Shown here: piece by piece, positions 47,060-58,700 of the stretch
Layout: the number at the start of each line of letters is the position of its first letter
Position numbering within the stretch: the stretch's first letter is position 1
Origin: Ceratorhiza oryzae-sativae
Lineage: Eukaryota; Basidiomycota; Agaricomycetes; Cantharellales; Ceratobasidiaceae
Assembly (NCBI GenBank): GCA_030998015.1
Contig: JARWMV010000069.1
Coordinates: 17,849-81,848 of the forward strand
Direction of reading: 5' to 3'
Length of the DNA: 64,000 nt
Notes under the pieces: generated by a model
What the model was told of the DNA's origin: nothing
The model's database searches: none
What the model saw: the letters and a program-made list of their open reading frames with translations, nothing else
Made by a program: the position numbers and the translations under genes

Positions 47060-47838
47060 GCAGACTGACGGTACACTAGCGCAGTGTCTATCGGACTACA
47101 CCACATCGCACCCTTGAGGGGGAGCGATAACTACAACGTGTGGCGCATACAGATGGAAGATATACTGACCGATCTGGATTTGTATGGCTACCCGACCCAG
47201 ACAGAGTCCATACCGGCTGCTAAACGTACCATGGACAACGACGAATACGTCACTTGGTTAAGGTTAGACCGGAAAGATTTGTCAAACATCATGATGCGTG
47301 TTGATGAGAATGTGTTTACCCATATCCAAGCGTGTAAGACATCTGCAGACGCGTGGGACCTACTGGCGTCGAAGTTCCAAATCAAGGGAACTGTCGCGCT
47401 AATCAACCTGCGAAGGAAATTCTTCAGCCATCGCATGGACGAGAGCGAAGCCATCGAGGAGCACATTCGAAGAATGCGTGAATGGTTCCAACAGATAAAC
47501 CAAATTGCGCCAGGCTCGTTGACAGAGGTGGATTGGATAGTAACACTTGTCGCGAGCTTACAGACTCATGGGACGCATTTACCCGGTCAATAAGTTTCCA
47601 GTTCACTACAAATGATGCAAACATGCTAGCTAATGAGATCTGCGACTTGCGATCGAGAATACTAGCTGAGGCGCACCGAAGGAGAACTAGAGACAGTGAC
47701 TCGAAGGCGTTTGTCAGCATCGAGAAGTCAAATCAAGGCAGATTTGGACGTACAGATAAGATCTCTCGAGCTCGGGATAAGTCGACATCCAAATGCAGAA
47801 ACTGCGGGAGGATCGGCCACTGGGCTACTGAATGCTGA
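47060..47838 (+). pseudogene. Copia gag with two frameshifts
   Basis: Encodes the copia gag landmarks: APLRGSDNYNVWRIQMEDIL, KTSADAWDLLASKF, LINLRRKFF, and after a frame change near 47575 a single zinc knuckle CRNCGRIGHWATEC before the stop at 47838. A further frame change near 47083 separates the ATG at 47060 from the main frame. Not functional as read. Confidence 0.82.
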
Positions 47839-48372
47839 AGTCCTGGTGGAGGCTCATACAAGCACGACAAGGACAGCGAGTCCAATCAAGACGATGCGCC
47901 AGATCTTGATGACGACTCAGATCATGGCAATCGCAACAGGAAGCTCAGCCTACGAGGTGAATTCCGAATCATGGACGGGTTTTTGAACATATGAGACCCA
48001 GACGAGCCCGAAGAGGCTGCGTATGGGGGCTATGTGTTCTAGGCTCGGAGACAAACGGTGCCGACATCTCACCGAAAGGATTGGCGCGCGATCCATCACA
48101 AGAGCTGACTGTAGACATGCCCAAGGAGACGATTAGACCGCAGTCTAAGAGTCGCATAATTAGCTATATTGAATATGGACAATATCTTCCACATCCATTT
48201 CTTTCTTAATTGTCTTTAATGGTCACTTTAGTATATTCGATTTAATTCTCTTTTATATTTATAATGTAACTACACTTGCTCGATTAAGGGGGAGTGCAGA
48301 AAACACGAATACATGCTAGACAGTACTAGAAAGATGATTCAGTAATCGATTCAAGTGAGTGCCTATCTCACT

Positions 48373-48678
48373 GTATGCTGGTAACATCCAAATTTTTTGG
48401 ATGCACAAAATAGATGTTTTGACCATTTACTACAGTCTTTCTAGCTTCATTTTGTGAATATTCTATCCCAATCACTCAAAAATTGGACAAAATGCACATT
48501 TTCCATACGTCTACATCAAGGTCATAACAATATAGAATACACTTGTTTTCATGCAGTACTGCATCTCTTAAGCATCTAGCAGCTGAAATATCATCACAGA
48601 TGGTCAAAATGGACATAGCGTGCATTTTTTTTAACTTGCCCAAAAAAATTGGATGTCTGGGGCATGAAGAGTCATAAG
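48373..48678. mobile_element. MITE-like inverted-repeat insertion inside the 3' LTR
   Basis: About 300 bp absent from the 5' LTR. The ends are inverted: ACATCCAAATTTTTTGG at 48384-48400 and its near-perfect reverse complement CCAAAAAAATTGGATGT at 48640-48656, with weaker pairing outside. No coding capacity, so it would need a transposase supplied in trans. Class unknown. Confidence 0.7.
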
Positions 48679-48808
48679 ACTCGGAGCGATTTGCAGGCAT
48701 AAACAGAGGCCTGCAGACCCTCTGGACGTCATTCTCTACTCACTCAAATCCCTGTATTCTATTTTAATTAACTTTACACTTCAATATATATTTCATTTCC
48801 ACATCCTG

Positions 48809-49284
48809 ACGCCCGAGCAACATCTCACTCGTGGGTAAGCTCTGAATCTTGAGCATTAAGAGTGGCGCTTGGCGCTTATCGATCACGTGTGTCCTCACTC
48901 CCGATTGATTGGTCATTCGATTGAATCCCGACGACGATCGCAAACGCCTGGGCTTTATTGCTTGAACTCCCTATTACTGGACTCTCTCCAAGCCCCTGAA
49001 ATTTAACGTAGGCCGAACACTCATTCATATTACCCTTATACTCTTCCAGTCACGATCCTGAGTCATACTTGACTCATAACCTTCAGCGCCTCGTCATTCG
49101 GCTCTTTCTGACTCAAACGGCCACCACAGCTGCGTAGAAGTGAATTTTCTCCCACTTCTGCTAGAGATCTCTCGGGTGCTACTCGACAGATATTCTTATT
49201 GGTCTGCTTGCGCCACTGTCTATCTTGTGAAGCACAACCTGCCTCGCAAGCTGGATATTGGCACGGTTGACCACCCACCGGTAC
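48809..49284. other. Promoter region of the IBtk-like gene
   Basis: 476 bases between the copia element and a conserved gene; no coding frame of note. Confidence 0.5.
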
Positions 49285-52200
49285 ATGACAAACCTCCACG
49301 CGTATTTTCATTTGCGCAATCTCAGCGCGTTTCGCCAACTCCTCGATGCTCGCGCCACATCCGGAAGTCGTGTCCCCGACGGACGGCCCGGATCTGGCCC
49401 TCGCAGCTGGTCTCAGCAAGCTCAAGGCTCGGCCCAGATGATGCAGATCGCTCAGGATATTCAACTCGATAACAATCCGAATGCGCGCGACACCTTGGGA
49501 CGCACCGTGCTCCACTTGGCGTGCACAGACGTGGCTCCAGTCGCCCTTGAATTCACTAAGGCGTTGTTAGCGCTACCCTCGACCCAGATAGACGTGAATG
49601 CCCCAGATACCGAGAGCGGATGGACGGCACTGCATCGGGCGCTTTACTCCGGGAATCTCCCGGCTGCGATGATACTCCTGGCTTGTGACAGCATCGATAC
49701 TAGCATCCGCGATTTGGAGGGCATGACGGCGTTTGACGTGTACAATGCTACAGTCGAAGGAACAGCTCCTAATGTCTCCGTATCTGCCGCCCGACAGTTG
49801 TTGGTCTGGGGGAGTAACAGGTAAGACTCTAACCTCCTATATAGGATTTTAGCTCATGGATTGCAGAAATGCTACACTGGGTGTTGGGGATGCCAACGAT
49901 CGCACATACCCGGAAGCAGTTCACATATCCCGCCCGAGTGAAATCACTGAAAGGCTGACTGGCAGTGCCCGGTTCAACCCGATTAATGTCAATCATATAG
50001 CCATGTCACGGCTCCATACGGGTGAGCGCCCCGCTCGGATCGAATTCCGGATTATTAATCTGGGGATATAGCGGTCTTGACGAACGAGCCTCGCGGAAAT
50101 TTGGAAGTCTGTGGGTTTGGTGGTGTCGGACGGTGCGGCTGGGATATTCAAGTGCGGAATGTATGTCTAACAACTAAAATTATACAGGCTCGGAACGAAA
50201 CAGCATGCTCAGTACAGCCTCACCAAAGTTTCTGGACTCGAGACCCAAACCATTATCGCGGTTGCACTCGGTCTGGATCATACCTTGGCTCTAACCCAAG
50301 AAGGAAATGTTCTATCGTGGGGGATGAACCGCTTCCATCAACTCGGCTATGTCATCGAACCAGCTGATGCTGCGAACATCGTCGCATCCAAATCCAGGGT
50401 CGACCCCACCGAAAGCCAAATTCAAGTATCACCCAAGCGCATCATCGGGCCGCTTCGGAAAGAAATCGTGGTTGGAATCGCGGCTTGCAAGACCGCGAGC
50501 GTATGCTGGACGAGTGACGATTTGTACACATGGGGGACCAACGCTGGTCAACTGGGCTATCCAAAAGGCACACCCGGCTGGCAAGTCTTACCGAGAAAGG
50601 TAGCAAAGGTGTCGAAGGTGGTGGATGTTGCTATTTCGGTAAGCCTCTGTTTGTTCTTATGACGATAAGAACGGTTGGATAACCGGCAATGGATAGGACA
50701 TTGCAATGATTTGCTTATTGCCACAAAGGAGGTTTGGTGCTTTTGGAACGGGACGGACTTTCGTATTCAGTCAGCATATCCTTCCCCTACCCTCTCGTAG
50801 CGGGTATTCTAATGAGCGCATAGATTCCCTGCGCCAACCTTTCCCCATCGATACCGACCTCCCCAAGTGTTCAACCGAATCCAAATCGCGAAAATTACTA
50901 GCAGCGAGACGGCATTTGCGGCGTTGACAACATCTGGCGAAGTCTTCCTATTCACTCTGCCCGACAATCCATCCTCCGTGGAGACAGTTGTCAAACCCCA
51001 AAAGGTCTGGACGCTCAGACGACGAGTCGCAGCTGTTCATGATATAGCGCTTGGGGGAGATGGGACGATTATAGTCTGCACCGAAAGCGGACATGTTTTC
51101 GTTCACGCGCCTCGGCCGGTCAAGGGCCCTGGGATTGGGAGCGGGGCAGGTGGCGGAGGAATGAGCAGAACCCACAAGTATCAGCGCGTAACGGGTCTGC
51201 AGCGCGTCGTAGGCGTCGCGGCAAACTCCACCGGGGATTCGCCGCTCTGAGGACAGACGCGGAAGTCAAGCCGCTGATTGTCGATAGCAAGAGGCTATGC
51301 GATGATGTGGCACATATTCAACCGTTCATGGTCGGATTTGGAAGTTCGATTGGAGAGAAGATGGAAAGTATTGTGGGTCAGGAGGAAGTGGACGATGAGG
51401 ATGAAGAAGGGGAGGGCATTTTCGGAGATGTGAAGGTGGCGGAAAGGTTTTGTGCGGCCGTCGACCGTCGGAATCAGGAGGTGGATTTAGAGTTGAGGCA
51501 TTACTTGCTTCATGGAGCCGATATGAAGGTCGAGGCAGGGGCACAACAGGCCTTGGTCCTACCAGCGCATACAGTCGTGCTCCTAGCAAGGTGTCACGCT
51601 CTTGGGGCGATCCTTGCTGGGAAACACCTCAAGTTCGAAGGAATTTCGATCGAATACACCGAATCAACGAAGACTCTCAAGATCTCTGGCTGCCATGCCC
51701 TCTCGGCTCTGGTTCTACTCAACTACCTTTACAGCGATAACGTTTGTGCTATCTGGGATCGTCGGGTCCACATTCCTGTAGCACCCATATTGACCAGGAT
51801 CAACGCGAAACCGATGGCTATTCGAACAGATGTTCAAAGAATGGCTAAAGCTTTAGGGTTGGAAGCACTCGCGAGAGCCGTAGAGACTATCGGAAAACGG
51901 ACGCCCGCCCCCACCCTTGATTCCGACTTTGCTCACCTCTTTGAGTCCACCCAAACAGCCGCCCAACCGTTCGTTCCGCACGATATTTCACTCGAACTCG
52001 CAGATAGATCCATCCTGTGCCATTCAGTCGTTCTTAGGGCTCGCTCGCCATTCTTCGCCGCGTTTTTCGATGAACGCGAGTGGACGAGACAGAGATGGGA
52101 TGAGAATGGCGTAATCAGTGTGGATTTAAAGCACTTGGAGTGGAAGGCTATGCAATACGTCGTTCGGTATATGTGTTGTGGTACTAGCGTCGGATTATTA

Positions 52201-54013
52201 GATGATATTGGTGAGTTCTAGTATCGGGTTTTTTCACTCTCGAAGGTGCTCACCGGAAGCGATAGACTTCGTAAAATCGGCGGATGAACTCATAGATTTC
52301 GTGTTCAGCGTCATGTCTGCTGCGGTGTGTAGTTCTCCTAGGTCATCCGTGCTACGGTGCTTACCCATGAAACAGAACGAGTTGATGCTCGAGCAACTTG
52401 TCGATATTTGCTCAGAAGTGATCCTCCGTCACCTCACATTGAATAATTGCACTTCCGTACTCACCGATGCATCCCCATTACACGCACCAAAACTCAAGAA
52501 TAGGATTCACGAATATGTTTCGATCAATATGGAGTGCCTTCTTGAGAAAGGATTCTTAGAAGATGTGGCGCACGAGACGGTGAAGGAGCTGGCGGCATAC
52601 GTACGAGTACAGCAGGCTGTCAAACTTCCTCATACGCGCTCTGGGGCTTGGGTCACTTGTCTGATGGAAAAGCACAAAACATGGCTGGATACGCAAGATT
52701 TCCCTACCGTGGTCGTTCGAACTGCGCCGGTCAATCGGTCCCCGAAAGCATCTGCCAGCGGACCAAGATCGCCAAAGACACCGAAACGGACGAGTTCATT
52801 CAATCTACTAATTACGCCACAGAAGGAAAAGGAGAAAGATGTGACGCCAAACGATGGGGACGGGCTATTCACAATGGACGAGGAAAGGTTGGATGATATT
52901 CCCAAGCTGGAGCTGTCTGGAGTGGGAACAAGTCCGCCTGTACCGAGCAGCGGGACTGGTTTGGCATGGGGGGGTATGAGTACAGTCAAACCTGAGTGAG
53001 TACCTATATGTCATTTCATGGCGTGGATAGAAACTAGAGCTTCTCGACAGGCGAATCGATATGAGAGCCATTATGGCCACCGAGGCAGCCGGAACACGAA
53101 CTACTCGGTCTCCAACCGTTCGTATCACCGGATTTGATGGATCCAACCAACCGGCCTCTCCCATCAAAATGGCCCATAAAGATCGCACCAAACCATTCTC
53201 TCAGACGCTCACACCCCCGGCGTCCGCCAGCACATCCTGGAGAGAATCGAGCTCCCCTGCTCAGCGCCCATCTGCCTCCGCTGGAGAGTTTCCTATTCTG
53301 GGGGATTCATCACGACCGAGGGTAGTTTCGAAGACGTCTCCGTCTGCTGTGCCTAAACCCGGCTCATCTCAACCCCAAGGCCAACCACAGACGGCGAAAC
53401 CAATCCGTCCGGTGCCGGCATCCATAACCTCACCTCCTCAGCCGACGTTCCCTGGGCTTGGGCCGGTTATTGTTCCGAAACGGTCGGTAAGTGGGGCAGA
53501 AACGACGAAGAGACGGGCGCTCCGTAAGTCATTTGCCAGGAGCGACGTTTTGACTGGAATGCTGATAGGTATATGCGTAGTGACGCCTGGAGCGCGCCTC
53601 CCCCAATAACATCCCCGATTCCCGGGCCTTCCGGATCCGTTTCATTTTCTGCCATTCAGCAACAGCAGCATGCTCAAAAGGTAGAATCTGGAACTGGCAA
53701 GGCCAAACGAAGTCTACGTGATATTCAAGAGGAGGAACGACTTCGGCAAGAGTTGGAGCTTGCTAAGGCTCGTGAGGCTGAGGAACTTGCAGCAGAGTTT
53801 GAGTTTATGCAGTGGTGGAATGCGGAGGAGGCCAGGTTGAAGAAAGAAGCGGAAGCTGCCAACAAGAAAGGAGGCGGAAAGAGGAGAGGGCGCGGAGCTG
53901 GAGCTGGAGGAGGCGCAGGTGGAGGGGGTGGAGGACAGAAAGGAAAAGGGAAGGGACACAAGGATGGTCCAGGTGGAAATGTTGGCACCCCAGTTGCCGG
54001 GGGGACAGCATAA
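49285..54013 (+). CDS. Ankyrin-RCC1-BTB-BTB protein, inhibitor of Bruton tyrosine kinase (IBtk)-like
   Basis: Probable scaffold or Cul3-type substrate adaptor (family inference). Exons: 49285-49820, 49867-50021, 50072-50132, 50188-50638, 50697-50762, 50824-52210, 52260-52324, 52376-52995, 53051-53482, 53569-54013. Order: two ankyrin repeats (NARDTLGRTVLHLAC; TESGWTALHRALYSG), RCC1 blades (LTQEGNVLSWGMNRFHQLG; LYTWGTNAGQLG), BTB 1 (LPAHTVVLLARCHALGAIL), BTB 2 (DRSILCHSVVLRARSPFF), BACK-like helices, a Ser/Pro-rich linker, and the family C-terminal SFSAIQQQQ, KRSLRDIQEEE and FMQWWNAEEAR, then a Gly-rich tail. Frame problems: between 50700 and 50824 the RCC1 frame cannot be joined, and near 51235 one G seems missing in a GGGG run. 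The last intron is a best guess. The gene is otherwise clearly conserved. Confidence 0.82.
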
Positions 54014-54201
54014 TATGCAGGACACATGGCAGGATTTCCGAACATAATTACCTTCATCCGTGCTATTCTAACCTACATTCGGTTGATGTCATTTTGAATT
54101 GACTGACTTGGCTACTAATGACATCCAGATTATCTTATCTTGAGATCCAAGGGCGTCTTGACCCTGAATTCGATTTAAATTTGACCTGCTTCTCGACGAC
54201 C

Positions 54202-55756
54202 ATGTCTGACGGCCGCAAGAATCTAAAGCGACCAAGAGGCTTGCTTGCCTCCAGAAAAAAGGGGGATGAAGAGCCCGGTACCAAAAAGCGTCGCTCAGAA
54301 GCCCCCAGGACGGATCTAGACCAGGAAACCATCAACGCACAGGATTGGAATGATTTAAAGGAGCTATATGAGAACGCTTTGGGCGCCTTCTATGGTGAGG
54401 ATGCTACGCTGCTCTGCACGTTGAAGTGTTTTTAATTGACATAGCCCATTGGCCTCTTGTAATTAGGAGAGAATCCGACAAGCGCTCTTCCACTCGTTCG
54501 TGGTGTCCTGCACGAATGCGCACGGCTTGTGTCGGTTCACAAGGACCCCACTGCCGTTTACTCGCCCCGGGAGAAGGAGGAGAACTCCCCGTATGAAGAA
54601 CCCGCCGTATGTAGATTGGCCTTTGCATCTCCGGTAATATCCTGATAAATTGACTCACGAGATAGTCCGCGTTCTATACTATCTATGCCTCGGCTTGGTA
54701 CCTAATGTATCATTTCGCACAGACAGATGCTTCTGCGTTGACAGAAGACGAACCAGATGAACCTGTTGTATACTTGTTATCAGCGTTGGCAGCGTGTGAA
54801 GACGGACGGGAAGCATTGGAATCTCGTAAACAAGAGAGGTCTTGGAATGTAAGTTTTATCAACGTTGCGCCCCTATTTATTGATCTGACAATATATCCGA
54901 AGCTTGAGCTCATATGGGGACGAACACTCATCGGCACGGCGCAATCACAGACCGGTTCCGGTGAGGATAATCTGAATGAAACCTCAAGGACAAAAATTGC
55001 CGAACTCGCAGGGCCGGACGTGCCTAGCATTTTACAGAAAGGGCTCGATCGTCTATCCTACGCCATTGCTCACCGTCAGTTTGAAGATCCGGCAAAAAGC
55101 AAGGAAGAAACAAAAATTGAGACCGAGCAATTTGCCCAAACGCTCCTCGTCACTGCACAAGATGTTCTGGCCCTCGCGGAATACCTTGACCAGGAAGCAG
55201 GAGCGGACGACTCGGGAACCTCCCCTTTCGACAACACATATTTCAAGTGTGCTAAAGAAATTTGCTCGCGGGTTTCCGCCATGGCGGACTTACCAGAGAA
55301 TGTTCGGGCTCAAGGAAAACTAGGAGAAGCTCAAGTTCTCCTGTCTATCGGGGCAGCGATTGCAGAGCGCCTAGAAGGGGGCGATGAGGCTGAACAAAAG
55401 GAATTGAGGGAGAGGGGGATGCAGTCTCTCAAATCTGGTGAGTGGCCATTTATTCATTGGAATGAAAAATGATCGATGAGGTATTGGTTGTAGCCATCAG
55501 TAAGTTTGAATCGCTTGGTAGGCTAGATGAAAAGTTGCAAACAAACCGTGAAGATGTAAAACCTCTGGTAAAACTATTCTCAATGTCGTTCTCGATGGCA
55601 TCTTAATCCTGCTCCGACTAGTACCTGGAAGCGTTGGTCACGCTAGCCACCCTCTTGCCGGAAGGAGATGAACAAGAGGCTATGTATGCGAGGTACCGAG
55701 CAGAGGGTGGGGTTCTCGACGGAGACGACGAAGAGGAGGAAAACCACGATGAATGA
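54202..55756 (+). CDS. ETT1: Enhancer of translation termination 1 (ETT1 family) nuclear protein
   Basis: Fungal nuclear protein that supports stop-codon recognition together with release factors and Tpa1 in yeast (family knowledge). Exons: 54202-54394, 54467-54606, 54666-54848, 54903-55437, 55494-55555, 55622-55756 (1248 nt, 415 aa; yeast Ett1 is of similar length). Seen: basic N-terminus LKRPRGLLASRKK like the KRPLGL start of yeast Ett1; RGVLHECARLV matching its GIVHECDRLL; helical repeats throughout (LEYLDQEAG, LGEAQVLLSIGAAIAERLEG, YLEALVTLATLLPEG); acidic C-terminus. Starts 188 bp after the IBtk-like gene on the same strand. All splice phases agree. Confidence 0.83.
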
Positions 55757-58700
55757 CGATTTGCCATTTCAGGCTACGGGTACAATGTATATAATTCTGA
55801 GTGACATGACTGTCATCCAACCTTGCGAGCTTCTGATTAGTTAAATTTAGCCTTGGCTAGCGCGCTAAATCATTACACGGAGGGTGCGTTTAATAAGCTC
55901 GGTAAGAGCGGCTCTAGGCGTGGTGAGGGAGCGAAAGCAGATGAAGCAGGTATACCTGAGCTACCTGCGCTCTAGTCGGTGGGCCAAGTTGTCACAAGAA
56001 GTCCATCGGAACCGGCGGGAGCTCATCAAGGTAAAGCGAAAAAGCCCAAATTCTGACAGTGCTGCTGTGGTGGCGATTTGGCGCGCTATCAACATGGCAG
56101 ACCACGTGGCAGGCCTCACTTCACACGGCCAGCCATTCGATTTGCGGCTTCTAGCAAGCCGCGGCACGGACCGGTGGGCCTTGATCCTTTTTCAATCCCC
56201 GTTGGCCTGGTCCGCCTGACCCGAAGTTGCCTTGGGTAGTTGCCACGCAAATGGTACAGCCAAGCCCCTGTTGTGTTCCTAATCCATGCATTGAATTGAC
56301 CTACGCGATGCGCCACTGATTATCATTGCGCGGCAGTACTTCACACGTAAAGGATTAGATTCGAGGGGAATGGTGTGGCGGAGCCTTGGAGAGACACCTA
56401 TGCGTCCCGTCCCAGGGACCAGCCCGGCTCTTGGGCCCATTAAGTTCCAACAAGGGACCCGCTCTGGCTTGTCTAGAATTGGTCCGCTCATCGTTCGACA
56501 CGTCTTCTAGTCCCCTCACTCTCCCACTCTCGTTATCGTGCACATAAGAGGCTCCAAAGCCTGCTTGTATGCGTGCCAGGTTTTTATCTAATACATACAC
56601 ACATACACATGCAAGTGCCGACCCCAGCGTCAGTCCATATTCTGAAATTCGTCATTCCGTAGGTTACCCATTTACGCACAGGTTTGGTTGTGTGATTTCC
56701 CAGTACTCTAACACAAATACAAATTTGTAAGCAAAAGCTCTATTTCCGACAAACGGCCCGTATTCAGCGGGCTCCACAACACGGAGGTTTGCCGACCCGC
56801 TCATGGGCAAACCCCGCTCGCGGAGAGTTATTTTAACTGATTTGTGTCGTTAGAGCGCTGTCAAGCATGCTCAAAATGGAACAACTAGCGGATGCAAAGT
56901 GTAGCTTTCCTGGTGCGAAGTCATGAACTGTTATCCCTTCATAGTGGCTGCTTATAGTCGAGGGCCCGGGTAGTAATGGCAATGTTCTGTAACAGTCAAT
57001 GTATCTTCTGCCCCATCTGTATGTTGCTAAAACTATATTTGGTTTTTATCGATGAGTCTTTTGGCTATCTGACCTGTCCATCGTCCTACAATTCCTTGCT
57101 ATGTATGTGCTACGCTCCGCCCAATGGCTTAGGAGAAGCATGCAGAGGTTTTAAATCTAACAAGCTTAGATGTCTAAGCTTGTCTTTGGGGTGTCTTTAT
57201 AATTTTGGTCCTCATACGCTTGGTCCAATTCGCAAAACGATCACAGCTGGGCCACATGTTGAGGCAATCATGGGGGGTCGCCGGTGGTGTTGGCGTAAAA
57301 CTGCAACATATACCCTAAAAGAAATTATCATCCCGGATCTTATGCTGCTCAATTTTGATAGTCTGAGTATATATATTTCGCGAGACCAACTGATTCGCGA
57401 CCAAAACACCAGTCGCATCCAAATAGATCTGATTTTTCATAGAAAACCAATTGCGTGGAAGGGGGGGGGGGCATTGGCAGCCCTGAATCCACACCGACAT
57501 CCTACAAGGCGTGTGCGGCAAACCTTAGACTCGTAGGTACAACAATTCCAGGTATTATAACAGAACCATTTTGACAGATGAACAAGACAGCATGTTCATG
57601 CTTCGTATCGTACCCACTTTCGGCTATGAATCGATATCACCAGTATTTCTGGTTCATCTAGCAACCATGCAAAGGCAAAGGGGGCATTTTAATAATTCAT
57701 GTTGCAGAACAGCACCAGTCGCATACTTCTAATCATATAAGGTAGCAATACGAGCATAGAGTGAGCAAACACGACTAATTAAGTGCGCCCTAGTCATCAA
57801 GATGAGAGAATTTGCCATGTAGTACGTGAGCATAAAAAACCTTTAGTTTCATGTATATGTCTGTACTTGAGTAAGGACGTTGGCATAGCATAGTTCGTCA
57901 TGGCTTTATTTACGAACGATATCATGCCCAAAGACGAACTTTAGTGTTCGCTACTATCTTGCTTCGGCGTGCAAATCCACTCACTTTCAGAAGATGGCAA
58001 GCCACCTGATTATTCTCTGTTTTAGCGATTCTGTGTTTACTCGGTGATTGGGAGAACACCCCATAGAGATCTCATAAGGGGGCTGGCTAGTTGACCATGG
58101 TTGGCTGGACCGGGTAGTTGAAGCGGAGCGTTTACAGCCCCCGCCCCGTCTCTCCTATGTGGTGTAAGCCTCCTGCGCAACGAGAATTCAGCAGATATGG
58201 TGCTTACTCCCTTTCAGCAGCCTGATCTATACCAAAGAAATGCTGCTCTCGTTGGGCCGGAGTTACGTTATGTGTTCGAGGTGCCATCTGATGATTAGAT
58301 ATTCTACTTGGGCTACAAAGCACGAGCAGGGGGAGGGCTTGGGTGAATAAATCACAGGGTTGGGCCGTACCACTTATACCTAAATATCATAACCGCTGGA
58401 GGCTATCCACCCAACACCCTGTCTCCGACTTATGAAGCACGGAATAATCTGATGAGCAAGAACGAGTGTTGTTTGCAACGCCAATTCCCCTACCGCACTT
58501 CCCTCCCTCTTCATTGAGCTAGGCGTTATGCGGCCCTGCTCGCGGAATCGTGGAGATCAAGTTATGTTTTAGGTCCACTTTGCCATTTGAGACTAGGTGG
58601 TTACATGTTGAAAGCGTGCGTCGGGCGATGAAAGTGGAATAAAAGCGCTTTATGAATAAAGCCACGGCTGTTGTCAGGTTTACTAGTCTTGCTTATTTGC

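Larger units (their letters stand above)
46743..48803 (+). mobile_element. Non-autonomous Ty1/copia LTR element (gag only) with a nested MITE
   Basis: About 2.06 kb. The 5' LTR (about 46743-46960) and 3' LTR (about 48293-48803) share TACTAGAAAGATGA, CCCTCTGGACG and TCATTCTCTACTCAC-type blocks and are clearly diverged. The interior of about 1.3 kb has a gag-like gene and a purine tract (AAGGGGGAGTG) just before the 3' LTR, but no protease, integrase, reverse transcriptase or RNase H. The 3' LTR is about 290 bp longer because of an inverted-repeat insertion. LTR borders are approximate. Confidence 0.85.

Noticed and set aside
55884..56219. 111-codon frame after ETT1
   Set aside because: No motif, and it overlaps a comparable frame on the other strand; likely a chance frame in GC-rich sequence.
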